DNA of 64,000 nucleotides, from the NCBI GenBank assembly GCA_016192075.1, contig JACPUU010000016.1:124001-188000 (forward strand). Direction: 5' to 3'. Shown one piece after another: positions 49,593 to 58,253 of this stretch (position 1 is the first letter of the stretch; each line of letters begins with the position of its first letter). This DNA is from Bacteroidota bacterium (GTDB taxonomy: Bacteria > Bacteroidota > Bacteroidia > Flavobacteriales_D > Crocinitomicaceae). Under the pieces are notes generated by a model that had not been told where the DNA came from, did not search any database, and was given only the letters and a program-made list of their open reading frames with translations. The position numbers and the translations under genes were made by a program.

Positions 49593-49988
49593 ATGAGGCG
49601 TTTCATAATCATATTCCTTTGCCTGCAAATCCTTTCGGGAAATATGTTTGCTGTGGAGATTATGAAAGTTCCCCTGGCTGTACATCATTATTTTGATCAT
49701 GAAGCAACAGACCACCCCGGACTTACATTTATTGGGTATCTCTATGAGCATTATGTACAGGGGCAGCATGATCACCCGGGCGATGAGCATTGTGCCGAAA
49801 ATTTGCCGTTCAAACATTGTGGTGATTGCTGCTCGCACCACGCGGTTGTAATTCCGTTTACACTGCCTGCTGAGAGGTTAAATCAGCCAGGGATATTAGA
49901 GAAATCAGTACAATTACCCGTTATTCCTGTTGAGGCATTCATCTCAACATTTAGTGGCTCCATCTGGCAGCCGCCAAAAATAGATTAG
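49593..49988 (+). CDS. His/Cys-rich secreted protein upstream of CzcA
   Basis: A 131-residue protein with a signal peptide (MRRFIIIFLCLQILSGNMFA). The mature part is rich in His, Cys and Asp: HHYFDHEATDHPG, QHDHPGDEHCAEN, FKHCGDCCSHH. It ends with a hydrophobic segment and IWQPPKID. Proteins of this layout precede CzcA-type efflux operons in many Bacteroidota; a periplasmic metal buffer or sensor role is inferred. It sits 73 bases ahead of the fused permease gene, presumably in the same operon. Confidence 0.75.
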   Translation: MRRFIIIFLCLQILSGNMFAVEIMKVPLAVHHYFDHEATDHPGLTFIGYLYEHYVQGQHDHPGDEHCAENLPFKHCGDCCSHHAVVIPFTLPAERLNQPGILEKSVQLPVIPVEAFISTFSGSIWQPPKID

Positions 49989-50061
49989 TGAAATTTGGTC
50001 AATCCATTGGCCTGAGGCGTTTCAAATGTCAATTTTTATTCATTAATCAAAGCACAAAATT

Positions 50062-53000
50062 ATGTTGGATGCAATCATCCGCTTTTCCATAAGGAACAAG
50101 CTTGTTATAGGTATTTTTAGTCTTGCCTTGATAGCCTGGGGAAGCTATTCATTAAAACAACTCCCCATTGATGCCGTACCAGACATCACAAACAACCAGG
50201 TACAAATTATTACATCTGCTCCGTCACAATCTGCGCAGGATATTGAACGCCTGGTCACTTTTCCGGTGGAGCAATCGGTAGCCACCATTCCGGGAATTGT
50301 TGAAGTACGTTCATTTTCGAGGTTTGGGTTGAGTGTGGTGACGGTTGTTTTTAAAGACGAGGTCGATGTCTATCACGCGCGTCAACTCGTTTCAGAACGC
50401 TTAAACGAGGCAATGAATCAAATTCCGCCCGGAGTTGGCATACCGGAGTTGGCTCCGGTTACAACAGGTTTAGGTGAAATTTATCAATATACACTGCACG
50501 CAAAACCAGGATATGAAGATAAATACGATGCAATGGAATTACGAACCATTCAGGACTGGATTGTTCGCAGGCAATTATTGGGAGTGGAAGGTGTTGCCGA
50601 TGTGAGCAGCTTTGGTGGTTACCTCAAGCAATATGAAATTGCACTTAATCCCGATAAACTCAAAAGCATGAATGTAACCATCAGCGATGTGTTCACAGCT
50701 TTGGAGAAAAACAACCAGAATACCGGTGGCGCATATATTGATAAAAAGCCGTACGCATGGTATATCCGAAGTGAAGGTTTAATTGGCAGCAAAGAAGACA
50801 TTGAAAACATTGTTGTAAAAAACCTGGACAATGGTACTCCTGTTCTCATTCGAAATGTGGCAGAAGTAAGGTATGGTCATGCTATCCGGTATGGTGCTTT
50901 AACCTATAATGACAAAGGCGAGGCGGTGGGAGCAATTGTGATGATGCTCAAAGGAGCAAACTCATCTGAAGTTATAGATAATGTTAAAGAACGTATTGCT
51001 CAAATAGAAAAAACACTGCCCGAAGGAGTTGTGATTGAACCGTTTTTAGATCGTTCCAGATTAGTGGACAATGCCATTGGTACTGTTACCAAAAACCTGA
51101 TGGAAGGTGCGCTCATTGTAATTTTTATTCTTGTTGTCTTCCTTGGAAATTTTCGTGCCGGATTAATTGTTGCCTCGGTCATTCCATTGGCAATGTTGTT
51201 TGCTATTTCGCTCATGAATGTTTTTGGAGTATCGGGCAACCTGATGAGTTTAGGCGCAATTGACTTTGGATTAATTGTCGATGGTGCGGTTATTATTGTT
51301 GAAGCAACACTTCATCATTTGCAACTAAAAAATATCGGCAGAAAACTCACTCAAAACGAAATGGATGATGAAGTGTTTTCATCTGCAAGTAAAATAAGAA
51401 GTTCTGCAGCTTTCGGAGAGATTATTATTCTGATTGTTTATCTGCCCATTCTCGCATTAGTAGGCGTAGAAGGAAAAATGTTTAAACCGATGGCACAAAC
51501 AGTATCCTTTGCCATTCTTGGCGCTTTCATTCTTTCACTCACCTATGTTCCCATGATGAGCGCCTTATTACTCAGAAAAAAAACAGAACATAAACGGAAC
51601 TTATCAGATCGTTTAATGGATTTCTTACATCGCATTTACAGTCCATTCATCCATTCATCACTTAAAAGGCCTCTTGGAGTTATTTTTACCTCATTGACGC
51701 TTTTGATTTCAAGTTTTATTGTATTTAAACAATTAGGAGCCGAATTTTTGCCCTCCCTGGATGAAGGTGACTTTGCGGTTGAAACAAGGGTAATGACGGG
51801 AAGTAGTCTGGAAGAAACCATTGATGCTGCAAGTAAAGGTTCAAAAATACTTCTGGAACGTTTTCCGGATGAAGTTAAAATGGTGGTCGGTAAAATCGGT
51901 TCGGGCGAAATTCCAACCGATCCTATGCCCATTGAAGCGTGTGATTTGATGGTTATACTTAAAGATAAATCTGAATGGACAAAAACAGATAACAAAGACG
52001 AATTGGCAGAATTAATGACCAGGGAACTGGAGGATGTGCCGGGAGTAACTTTTGGCTTTCAGCAACCCATTCAAATGCGCTTTAATGAATTGATGACCGG
52101 CGCACGGCAGGATGTTGTGGTGAAGATTTATGGTGAAGATTTGGACATGCTCACCTATTATTCAAATCAGGTCGCTTCATTGGTTTCATCTATTGACGGG
52201 GCAAAGGATTTGTATGTCGAAGAAGTGACCGGAGCAAGGCAAATCCTTATCAAATATAAGCGTGAAGAAATTGCCAGGTTTGGAATGAATATCGAGGATA
52301 TCAATCAAACTGTTAACACCGCGTTTGCGGGACAAAGTTCAGGAAAGGTTTATGAGGGTGAAAAACGATTTGATATGGTGGTGCGATTGGAAAGTGAAGA
52401 ACGCACAGGCATTGAAGACGTACAAAATCTTTTTGTAACCACACCTGGCGGAAAGCAAATTCCATTGGGACAGGTTGCTGATGTTGATTTTGACGACAAA
52501 GCACCAACACAGATTCAGCGTGACGATGCCAAGCGCAGAATCACCGTTGGATTTAACGTACGCGGACGGGATGTCGAGAGTGTAGTAAAAGAATTAAAAG
52601 CAAAGGTTGATAAAAACATAAAATTTGAACCGGGATATTATCCGACTTACGGTGGTACCTTTCAGAATTTACAGGACGCACGCGCACGATTGATGATTGC
52701 TGTTCCTGTTGCATTATTGCTGATTTTTATTTTACTGTATTTCACTTTTGCTTCCATCAAACAGAGTCTGGTAATTTATACAGCCATTCCACTTGCTGCC
52801 ATTGGCGGCGTGTATGCGCTTTGGTTACGTGGAATGCCATTCAGTATTTCGGCAGGTGTTGGATTCATTGCTTTATTTGGAGTTGCGGTACTTAACGGTA
52901 TTGTGCTGATAGCCGAGTTCAACCGACTCAAGCAGGCAGGGCTGAATGATGTAAAAGAAAGAATCCTGCGCGGCACAAAAAACAGATTAAGACCCGTAAT

Positions 53001-54432
53001 TATGACTGCAGCAGTTGCGTCATTAGGTTTTTTGCCAATGGCCTTGTCGCATGGCAGCGGGGCAGAAGTTCAAAAGCCTTTGGCAACAGTGGTTATCGGT
53101 GGATTAATTACCGCAACCTTATTAACGTTGTTTGTACTTCCCTGTATCTATCAAATAGTGGAAGGCGGGTATAAACGAAAACCGAAAAAGATGAAAACAA
53201 CAACTAATTTGATGCTGATACTGCTTTTATGCGGAGGCTCAGCTTTTGCGCAAGAAGTAAAAACTGTATCGCTCGATTCTGCATTGAACATTGCCTGTTC
53301 CAATAACAAGAATTTGCAATCCGTTTCGATGCAAACCGATTATTATCAGTTACAGAAGAAAACAAGCAGTGAACTTCCTAAAACCGATGTGAGTCTTACA
53401 TACGGTCAATACAATAGTTTTTACAGCAGCGACAATAACATTACGGTATCGCAAATCATACCGTTTCCTACCGTTTTCGGTGCAAAATCATCACTGGCCA
53501 CTGCACAGATCAAGGGCGCAGAACTAAAAACGGCTTCAACCAAAAACGAACTCACATATCAAATTAAACAAGTGTATTACCAACTTTTGTTTTGGAAGGG
53601 TTACAGAACGGTTCTGATGCAGCAGGATTCAATGTATGGACAAATGGCGAAAGCTGCTGATTTACGTTACAAAACGGGCGATGGAACTTTACTCGAAAAA
53701 ACTTCAGATGATGCAAGGCTGAGTGAGGTTCAAAATAAATTGAAGCAAACCAATGCAGAAATTCAGGCCCTGAATATACACCTTCAATCACTCATGGGTG
53801 TGACGTATGCCGTGAGTGTTGAGCTAACAGATTCGCTTGCACGGCCGTTTAACCTGATTACTGACACCGCCGCGGTGAATGCAAATCCGCAATTGGCTTA
53901 TATCAAACAGCAGATTGAAATTGCAGAACGTGAGAAAGCTGTTATTACCAATTCTGCATTGCCTGAAATCAAAATCGGATATTTCAATCAATCGCTTTAC
54001 GGAACACCGCTGAATGATGCAAATACTCAATTTGCCGGCGCGGGAAACCGCTTTCAGGGTGTTCAGGTTGGATTAATTATTCCTCTATGGTTTGCGCCGG
54101 ACGTGAATAAAAGTAATGCGGCACAAATGCAGGTTGATATCAACGAAATGCATTATAGAAGCGAGCAAATTATGTTTCAGAGTTATTATGATCAGGCTGT
54201 TCAACATTACCTGGCAGCTCAAAATAATTTGAATTACTATCAATCAATTGCGTTACCTAACACAGATTTGATAGAGAAACAATCGCAAACCGCTTACTCA
54301 ATGGGAGACATTGGTTACGCAGAACATTTGCTCAATCTTCAGCAGGTAGTTTCTATTCGTGAAGGATACCTGAATGCGGTAAACGATTACAACCAGACAG
54401 TCATTTATATTGAATACTTAACAGCACGTTAA
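50062..54432 (+). CDS. CzcA-type RND metal efflux permease fused to a TolC-family protein
   Basis: A 1456-residue fusion. Residues 1-1040 are an HME-type RND permease with TM4 signature IDFGLIVDGAVIIVEA, the divalent-cation type (DFGxxxDGA), and without the three CusA methionines, so Zn, Co, Cd or Ni is more likely than copper. Residues 1044-1456 are a TolC-like outer-membrane protein that begins with what looks like a complete signal peptide (MKTTTNLMLILLLCGGSAFA) at 53191. No stop codon separates them. How a single chain spans inner and outer membranes, or whether it is cleaved or re-initiated at residue 1044, is open. The adaptor follows 18 bases later. Confidence 0.9.
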   Translation: MLDAIIRFSIRNKLVIGIFSLALIAWGSYSLKQLPIDAVPDITNNQVQIITSAPSQSAQDIERLVTFPVEQSVATIPGIVEVRSFSRFGLSVVTVVFKDEVDVYHARQLVSERLNEAMNQIPPGVGIPELAPVTTGLGEIYQYTLHAKPGYEDKYDAMELRTIQDWIVRRQLLGVEGVADVSSFGGYLKQYEIALNPDKLKSMNVTISDVFTALEKNNQNTGGAYIDKKPYAWYIRSEGLIGSKEDIENIVVKNLDNGTPVLIRNVAEVRYGHAIRYGALTYNDKGEAVGAIVMMLKGANSSEVIDNVKERIAQIEKTLPEGVVIEPFLDRSRLVDNAIGTVTKNLMEGALIVIFILVVFLGNFRAGLIVASVIPLAMLFAISLMNVFGVSGNLMSLGAIDFGLIVDGAVIIVEATLHHLQLKNIGRKLTQNEMDDEVFSSASKIRSSAAFGEIIILIVYLPILALVGVEGKMFKPMAQTVSFAILGAFILSLTYVPMMSALLLRKKTEHKRNLSDRLMDFLHRIYSPFIHSSLKRPLGVIFTSLTLLISSFIVFKQLGAEFLPSLDEGDFAVETRVMTGSSLEETIDAASKGSKILLERFPDEVKMVVGKIGSGEIPTDPMPIEACDLMVILKDKSEWTKTDNKDELAELMTRELEDVPGVTFGFQQPIQMRFNELMTGARQDVVVKIYGEDLDMLTYYSNQVASLVSSIDGAKDLYVEEVTGARQILIKYKREEIARFGMNIEDINQTVNTAFAGQSSGKVYEGEKRFDMVVRLESEERTGIEDVQNLFVTTPGGKQIPLGQVADVDFDDKAPTQIQRDDAKRRITVGFNVRGRDVESVVKELKAKVDKNIKFEPGYYPTYGGTFQNLQDARARLMIAVPVALLLIFILLYFTFASIKQSLVIYTAIPLAAIGGVYALWLRGMPFSISAGVGFIALFGVAVLNGIVLIAEFNRLKQAGLNDVKERILRGTKNRLRPVIMTAAVASLGFLPMALSHGSGAEVQKPLATVVIGGLITATLLTLFVLPCIYQIVEGGYKRKPKKMKTTTNLMLILLLCGGSAFAQEVKTVSLDSALNIACSNNKNLQSVSMQTDYYQLQKKTSSELPKTDVSLTYGQYNSFYSSDNNITVSQIIPFPTVFGAKSSLATAQIKGAELKTASTKNELTYQIKQVYYQLLFWKGYRTVLMQQDSMYGQMAKAADLRYKTGDGTLLEKTSDDARLSEVQNKLKQTNAEIQALNIHLQSLMGVTYAVSVELTDSLARPFNLITDTAAVNANPQLAYIKQQIEIAEREKAVITNSALPEIKIGYFNQSLYGTPLNDANTQFAGAGNRFQGVQVGLIIPLWFAPDVNKSNAAQMQVDINEMHYRSEQIMFQSYYDQAVQHYLAAQNNLNYYQSIALPNTDLIEKQSQTAYSMGDIGYAEHLLNLQQVVSIREGYLNAVNDYNQTVIYIEYLTAR

Positions 54433-54450
54433 TTAACAAAAACAGAAATT

Positions 54451-55656
54451 ATGAAGATTACTAACTATATTTTCAGTTCACTCATTGCAATAGTGTTATT
54501 GCTTGGTGCCTGCGGCGGAGCCCAGGAAGAGCTTAAAGAGGAAGAACATCATGACGAGGCAGAAGACCTTGTTGAACTTACGAATGCACAATACAAAACA
54601 GCCGAAATAGAATTAGGTGAAGTGGAAATGCGTACAATAAGCGGCAGCATTCCTGCCAGTGGATTATTGGATGTGCCTCCCCAAAGTAAAGTGAGCATAT
54701 CCGCTCCAATGGGTGGTTTTGTAAAATCAACGGATTTGTTGCAGGGATCACGTGTGGAAAAAGGTCAGGTTGTGGCGGTCATGCAACATCAGGATTATAT
54801 CCAATTGCAGCAGGATTATTTGGAAAACATCAGCCAACTGGAGTTCCTGAAATCTGAATTTGAACGACAGGAAATTCTCTCAAAAGAAAATGTCAATGCA
54901 AGAAAATCCTTTGAACAGGCAAAAGCCAATTACAATACTACCAAGGCAACGGTTGACGGATTGAAAGCAAAATTGCAGATGCTCCATATAAATATTGAAA
55001 ACCTTGAAAAAGGAGCGATTCAGAATACAATCAATTTATATTCTCCCATTTCGGGTTATGTTACCAAGGTAAATACAAATATCGGGGCTTTTGTAAATCC
55101 TACGGATGTTCTTTTAGAGATTGTAAATACTGAGCAACTCCATGTTGAACTTACTATTTTTGAAAAAGATGTTCCGCTGCTGAAAGTGAATCAACGGGTT
55201 TTATTTACCCTTGCCAATGAAAATACACATCGGGTGGCCTTTGTTCATTTGATAGGTCGTGAAATAAGTGCTGACAGAAGTGTACAAGTGCATTGCCATA
55301 TTGAAAAACAGGACCGGGAATTGATTCCGGGAATGTATCTGAAAGCAATTGTTGAAATGGATAGTGCGCACGTTTCTTCTATTCCCGAAGAGGCGGTGGT
55401 ACACTTTGAGGGAAAGGAGTTTATATTTATTGAAACAAAAGACGAGTATGATCAAGAAACAAAAAATGAAGAAAAGCAGGAAGAAAAACATCATTTCAAA
55501 ATGATCGAAGTAACAACAGGTGATGCTGAGTTAGGTTTTATCGAAGTGAAATTGCCTGAAGGATTTGACATGGACTCTAAAATTGTTGTTTCAGGCGCAT
55601 TTAGTTTATTAGCGAAAATGAAAAATAGTGAAGAAGAAGGAGGACATGCACATTAA
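54451..55656 (+). CDS. CzcB-type RND periplasmic adaptor
   Basis: A 401-residue lipoprotein adaptor (lipobox LLGAC, Cys21) with an acidic/His N-terminus (KEEEHHDEAEDL). The sandwich halves are SKVSISAPMGGFVKSTDLLQG and NTINLYSPISGYVTKVNTNIG, with a coiled-coil hairpin between them (FERQEILSKENVNARKSFEQ). A charged linker (QETKNEEKQEEKHH) lies in the membrane-proximal domain, and the tail ends with GGHAH. It has no heavy-metal-binding domain, unlike the two Cus-type adaptors. It is the partner of the upstream fused permease. Confidence 0.92.
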   Translation: MKITNYIFSSLIAIVLLLGACGGAQEELKEEEHHDEAEDLVELTNAQYKTAEIELGEVEMRTISGSIPASGLLDVPPQSKVSISAPMGGFVKSTDLLQGSRVEKGQVVAVMQHQDYIQLQQDYLENISQLEFLKSEFERQEILSKENVNARKSFEQAKANYNTTKATVDGLKAKLQMLHINIENLEKGAIQNTINLYSPISGYVTKVNTNIGAFVNPTDVLLEIVNTEQLHVELTIFEKDVPLLKVNQRVLFTLANENTHRVAFVHLIGREISADRSVQVHCHIEKQDRELIPGMYLKAIVEMDSAHVSSIPEEAVVHFEGKEFIFIETKDEYDQETKNEEKQEEKHHFKMIEVTTGDAELGFIEVKLPEGFDMDSKIVVSGAFSLLAKMKNSEEEGGHAH

Positions 55657-55740
55657 TACTCAGGTAGAATCCCGGTTTCTTTTCTTTGCAGTTGCAAAGC
55701 TTTCAAAGCCGGTATTTTCTGCCTGTCAATAAAATTAATT

Positions 55741-57741
55741 ATGATAAACACAGATCCTGACCATAGACACACGTACGATGAAAACGGTTACATGACCTGT
55801 TGTTCGTTGGAAGATAAAATAAATTCCCGGGCTGAAGAAGAGCATGATCACACACACGATCACCATTTTCAGGAGGGACTGGCCTGGAAAGAATACGTGC
55901 CGGCAGCCGTAAGTTTTATTTTGTTGGTTGGGGGAATTGTTTTGGATGAATTTATTCAGCCCGGCTTTTTCAAAAATTACATTCGGTTAACCTGGTATAT
56001 AGCTGCTTATTTGCCCGTAGCAATTCCGGTTATCAGAGATGCTGTGAAGGCCATTTTGAAAGGGGACGTGTTTACCGAATTTTTTTTAATGACACTGGCA
56101 ACAACCGGTGCATTTGCCATTCTTCAGTATCCTGAAGCGGTAACCGTAATGCTTTTTTATGCAATCGGAGAACTGGTTCAGTCAGCTGCCGTTAAAGGTG
56201 TAAAACGAAGTATTAAATCATTGCTTGATATCAGACCTGACAAAGCAACCCTTTTGCGCAACGGTGTGCCTGTTTCTGTCAGGCCTGAAAGGGTGATTGT
56301 TGGTGAAATAATCCGGGTAAAATCGGGTGAAAAAGTTCCGCTTGATGGTATGCTGCTTTCAGAAAAGAGTAGTTTCAACACTGCAGCTCTAACGGGAGAA
56401 AGCAAGCCCGATACCATTTACAAAGAGCAGGCCGTACTGGCGGGCATGATTAACCTGGGCCAGGTCATTGAAATCAGGGTTATCCGAAAATTTGAAGAAA
56501 GCACCATCAGCCGTATTCTGGACATGGTTCAGCATGCCGCTGCACGCAAGGCAAAAACAGAACTTTTTATCCGAAAATTTGCCCGCATTTATACCCCGGT
56601 GGTTGTTTTGTGCGCAACATTGCTTGTGGTAATTCCTTCTTTTATACAGGCAGATTATTTGTTTGCAGATTGGCTTTACAGGGCCTTGATTTTTTTAGTT
56701 GTTTCGTGCCCCTGCGCATTGATAATTGCTATACCGCTTGGCTATTTTGGGGGTATTGGCGCTGCTTCACGAAACGGAATTCTTTTTAAAGGATCCAATT
56801 ACCTGGATCTGATTGCAAAAACAGATACCGTGGTGATAGACAAAACCGGCACGCTGACAAAAGGCGTATTTAAGGTGCGCCTTATAAAATCAGAAACGCT
56901 GCCTGAAGAAAACTTTATAGCCCTTGTAGCTGCATTAGAATCGCACTCCACACATCCGGTAGCAAAAGCAATTGTTGCACACAGCGGTGAAAAACAACAA
57001 GAAATTACCGTTGATGGGGTTGAAGAAATTTCAGGTCATGGTATAACCGGAAAATGGAATGGAGAAGTTGTTTTGGCTGGGAATACAAAATTGCTGAAGA
57101 AGTTTGGAATTGCCTATCCGACCAATATTGATGACCTTGCAGACACCCTTGTTGTTGTTGCCGTTGCGGGTAAATACAGCGGCTATATAACAATTGCAGA
57201 CGAACTTAAACCCGATGCAAAGCAAGCCATTCAGGCACTGCACGCCATGTCGGTTAAAACAGTTATTCTTTCAGGTGACAGCCAGGCGGTGGTAGCTGAC
57301 GTTGCTGCTGAACTTGGCGTTGACCAGGCAATTGGCAACTTATTGCCGGAAGAAAAAGTAACCCATTTCGAACGGCTTAAAAAGGAACGTGCAGCAACAC
57401 TCGCATTTGTCGGCGATGGAATTAACGACGCCCCCGTTTTGGCCCTGAGTGATGTTGGTATTGCAATGGGTGGACTTGGAAGCGATGCTGCTGTTGAAAC
57501 GGCTGATGTTATTATTCAGACAGATCATCCGTCAAAAATTGCAACCGCCATTCAAATTGGAAAAGCAACAAAAAAAATCGTCTGGCAAAATATTGCATTG
57601 GCATTTGGCGTTAAGGTTTTTATACTGATGCTGGGTGCTTTTGGAGTTGCCACCATGTGGGAGGCCGTTTTTGCAGATGTTGGGGTTGCTTTGCTGGCTA
57701 TTCTCAACGCTGTACGAATTCAGCGGTTTGTTTGGAAATGA
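55741..57741 (+). CDS. zntA: P1B-type heavy-metal ATPase (Zn/Cd/Pb-type)
   Basis: A 666-residue metal pump. It has CPC in the metal-transport helix (Cys323-Pro-Cys325), phosphorylated Asp367 (DKTGTLT), the P1B-specific HP motif (SHSTHPVAKAI) and GDGINDAP. The last helices contain DVGVALLAILN, the Asp-x-Gly signature of P1B-2 (Zn2+/Cd2+/Pb2+) pumps. The N-terminus has no CxxC metal domain; instead it is His/Asp-rich (DPDHRHTYD, EEHDHTHDHH) with a lone CC pair. It exports divalent metal from cytoplasm to periplasm, where the adjacent RND system can take over. Confidence 0.92.
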   Translation: MINTDPDHRHTYDENGYMTCCSLEDKINSRAEEEHDHTHDHHFQEGLAWKEYVPAAVSFILLVGGIVLDEFIQPGFFKNYIRLTWYIAAYLPVAIPVIRDAVKAILKGDVFTEFFLMTLATTGAFAILQYPEAVTVMLFYAIGELVQSAAVKGVKRSIKSLLDIRPDKATLLRNGVPVSVRPERVIVGEIIRVKSGEKVPLDGMLLSEKSSFNTAALTGESKPDTIYKEQAVLAGMINLGQVIEIRVIRKFEESTISRILDMVQHAAARKAKTELFIRKFARIYTPVVVLCATLLVVIPSFIQADYLFADWLYRALIFLVVSCPCALIIAIPLGYFGGIGAASRNGILFKGSNYLDLIAKTDTVVIDKTGTLTKGVFKVRLIKSETLPEENFIALVAALESHSTHPVAKAIVAHSGEKQQEITVDGVEEISGHGITGKWNGEVVLAGNTKLLKKFGIAYPTNIDDLADTLVVVAVAGKYSGYITIADELKPDAKQAIQALHAMSVKTVILSGDSQAVVADVAAELGVDQAIGNLLPEEKVTHFERLKKERAATLAFVGDGINDAPVLALSDVGIAMGGLGSDAAVETADVIIQTDHPSKIATAIQIGKATKKIVWQNIALAFGVKVFILMLGAFGVATMWEAVFADVGVALLAILNAVRIQRFVWK

Positions 57742-57798
57742 CATGAAAATCTGGTAATTTTTTTTTATCTTTCAATTACAAATGTAAATTAACAGAAT

Positions 57799-58167
57799 AT
57801 GAAAATTGCTGTTCCGTTTTTGGGGGGAGTTGCCCTGGTAGTAATGCTTATGTTGTCATCCGGATTTATGCAGAATCCGACAGGGAAAAAGATGCAGACA
57901 GTGGTGATTAAAACAACCATCTATTGCAGCCATTGCCTGGAGTGCGAGACCTGTGGTCATAAATTTGACAATGAACTGGCTTACGAAAAAGGAATTCGTT
58001 TGGTGGTGGTAGATGATAAAGCCATGACCATTACGGTAACCTACAATTCAAAACAAACCAATCCCGATGAAATAAGACTGGCGATCAGTAAATTGGGCTA
58101 TGATGCAGACGATGTAAAGGCTGATCCTGCTGCCTATGAAAAGCTTGATGCCTGCTGCAAGAAGTAG
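57799..58167 (+). CDS. Secreted MerP-like heavy-metal-associated (HMA) domain protein
   Basis: A 122-residue protein with an N-terminal signal or anchor (VPFLGGVALVVMLMLSSGF). Residues 33-105 form an HMA ferredoxin-like fold. The metal site reads YCSHCLECETC in place of the classical GMTCxxC, offering four cysteines and one histidine. A C-terminal ACCKK adds two more cysteines. It lies 57 bases after the P1B ATPase, which lacks its own HMA domain. It could act as a periplasmic carrier for Zn or Cd. Confidence 0.82.
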   Translation: MKIAVPFLGGVALVVMLMLSSGFMQNPTGKKMQTVVIKTTIYCSHCLECETCGHKFDNELAYEKGIRLVVVDDKAMTITVTYNSKQTNPDEIRLAISKLGYDADDVKADPAAYEKLDACCKK

Positions 58168-58253
58168 GTAGTCTTGTTCCAAAATTTATTCCGGTAAATG
58201 CAGGCCGGGCGCATTTCTATTTTTATCTTTAAGCCAAATCAGGTATCCGGTTT

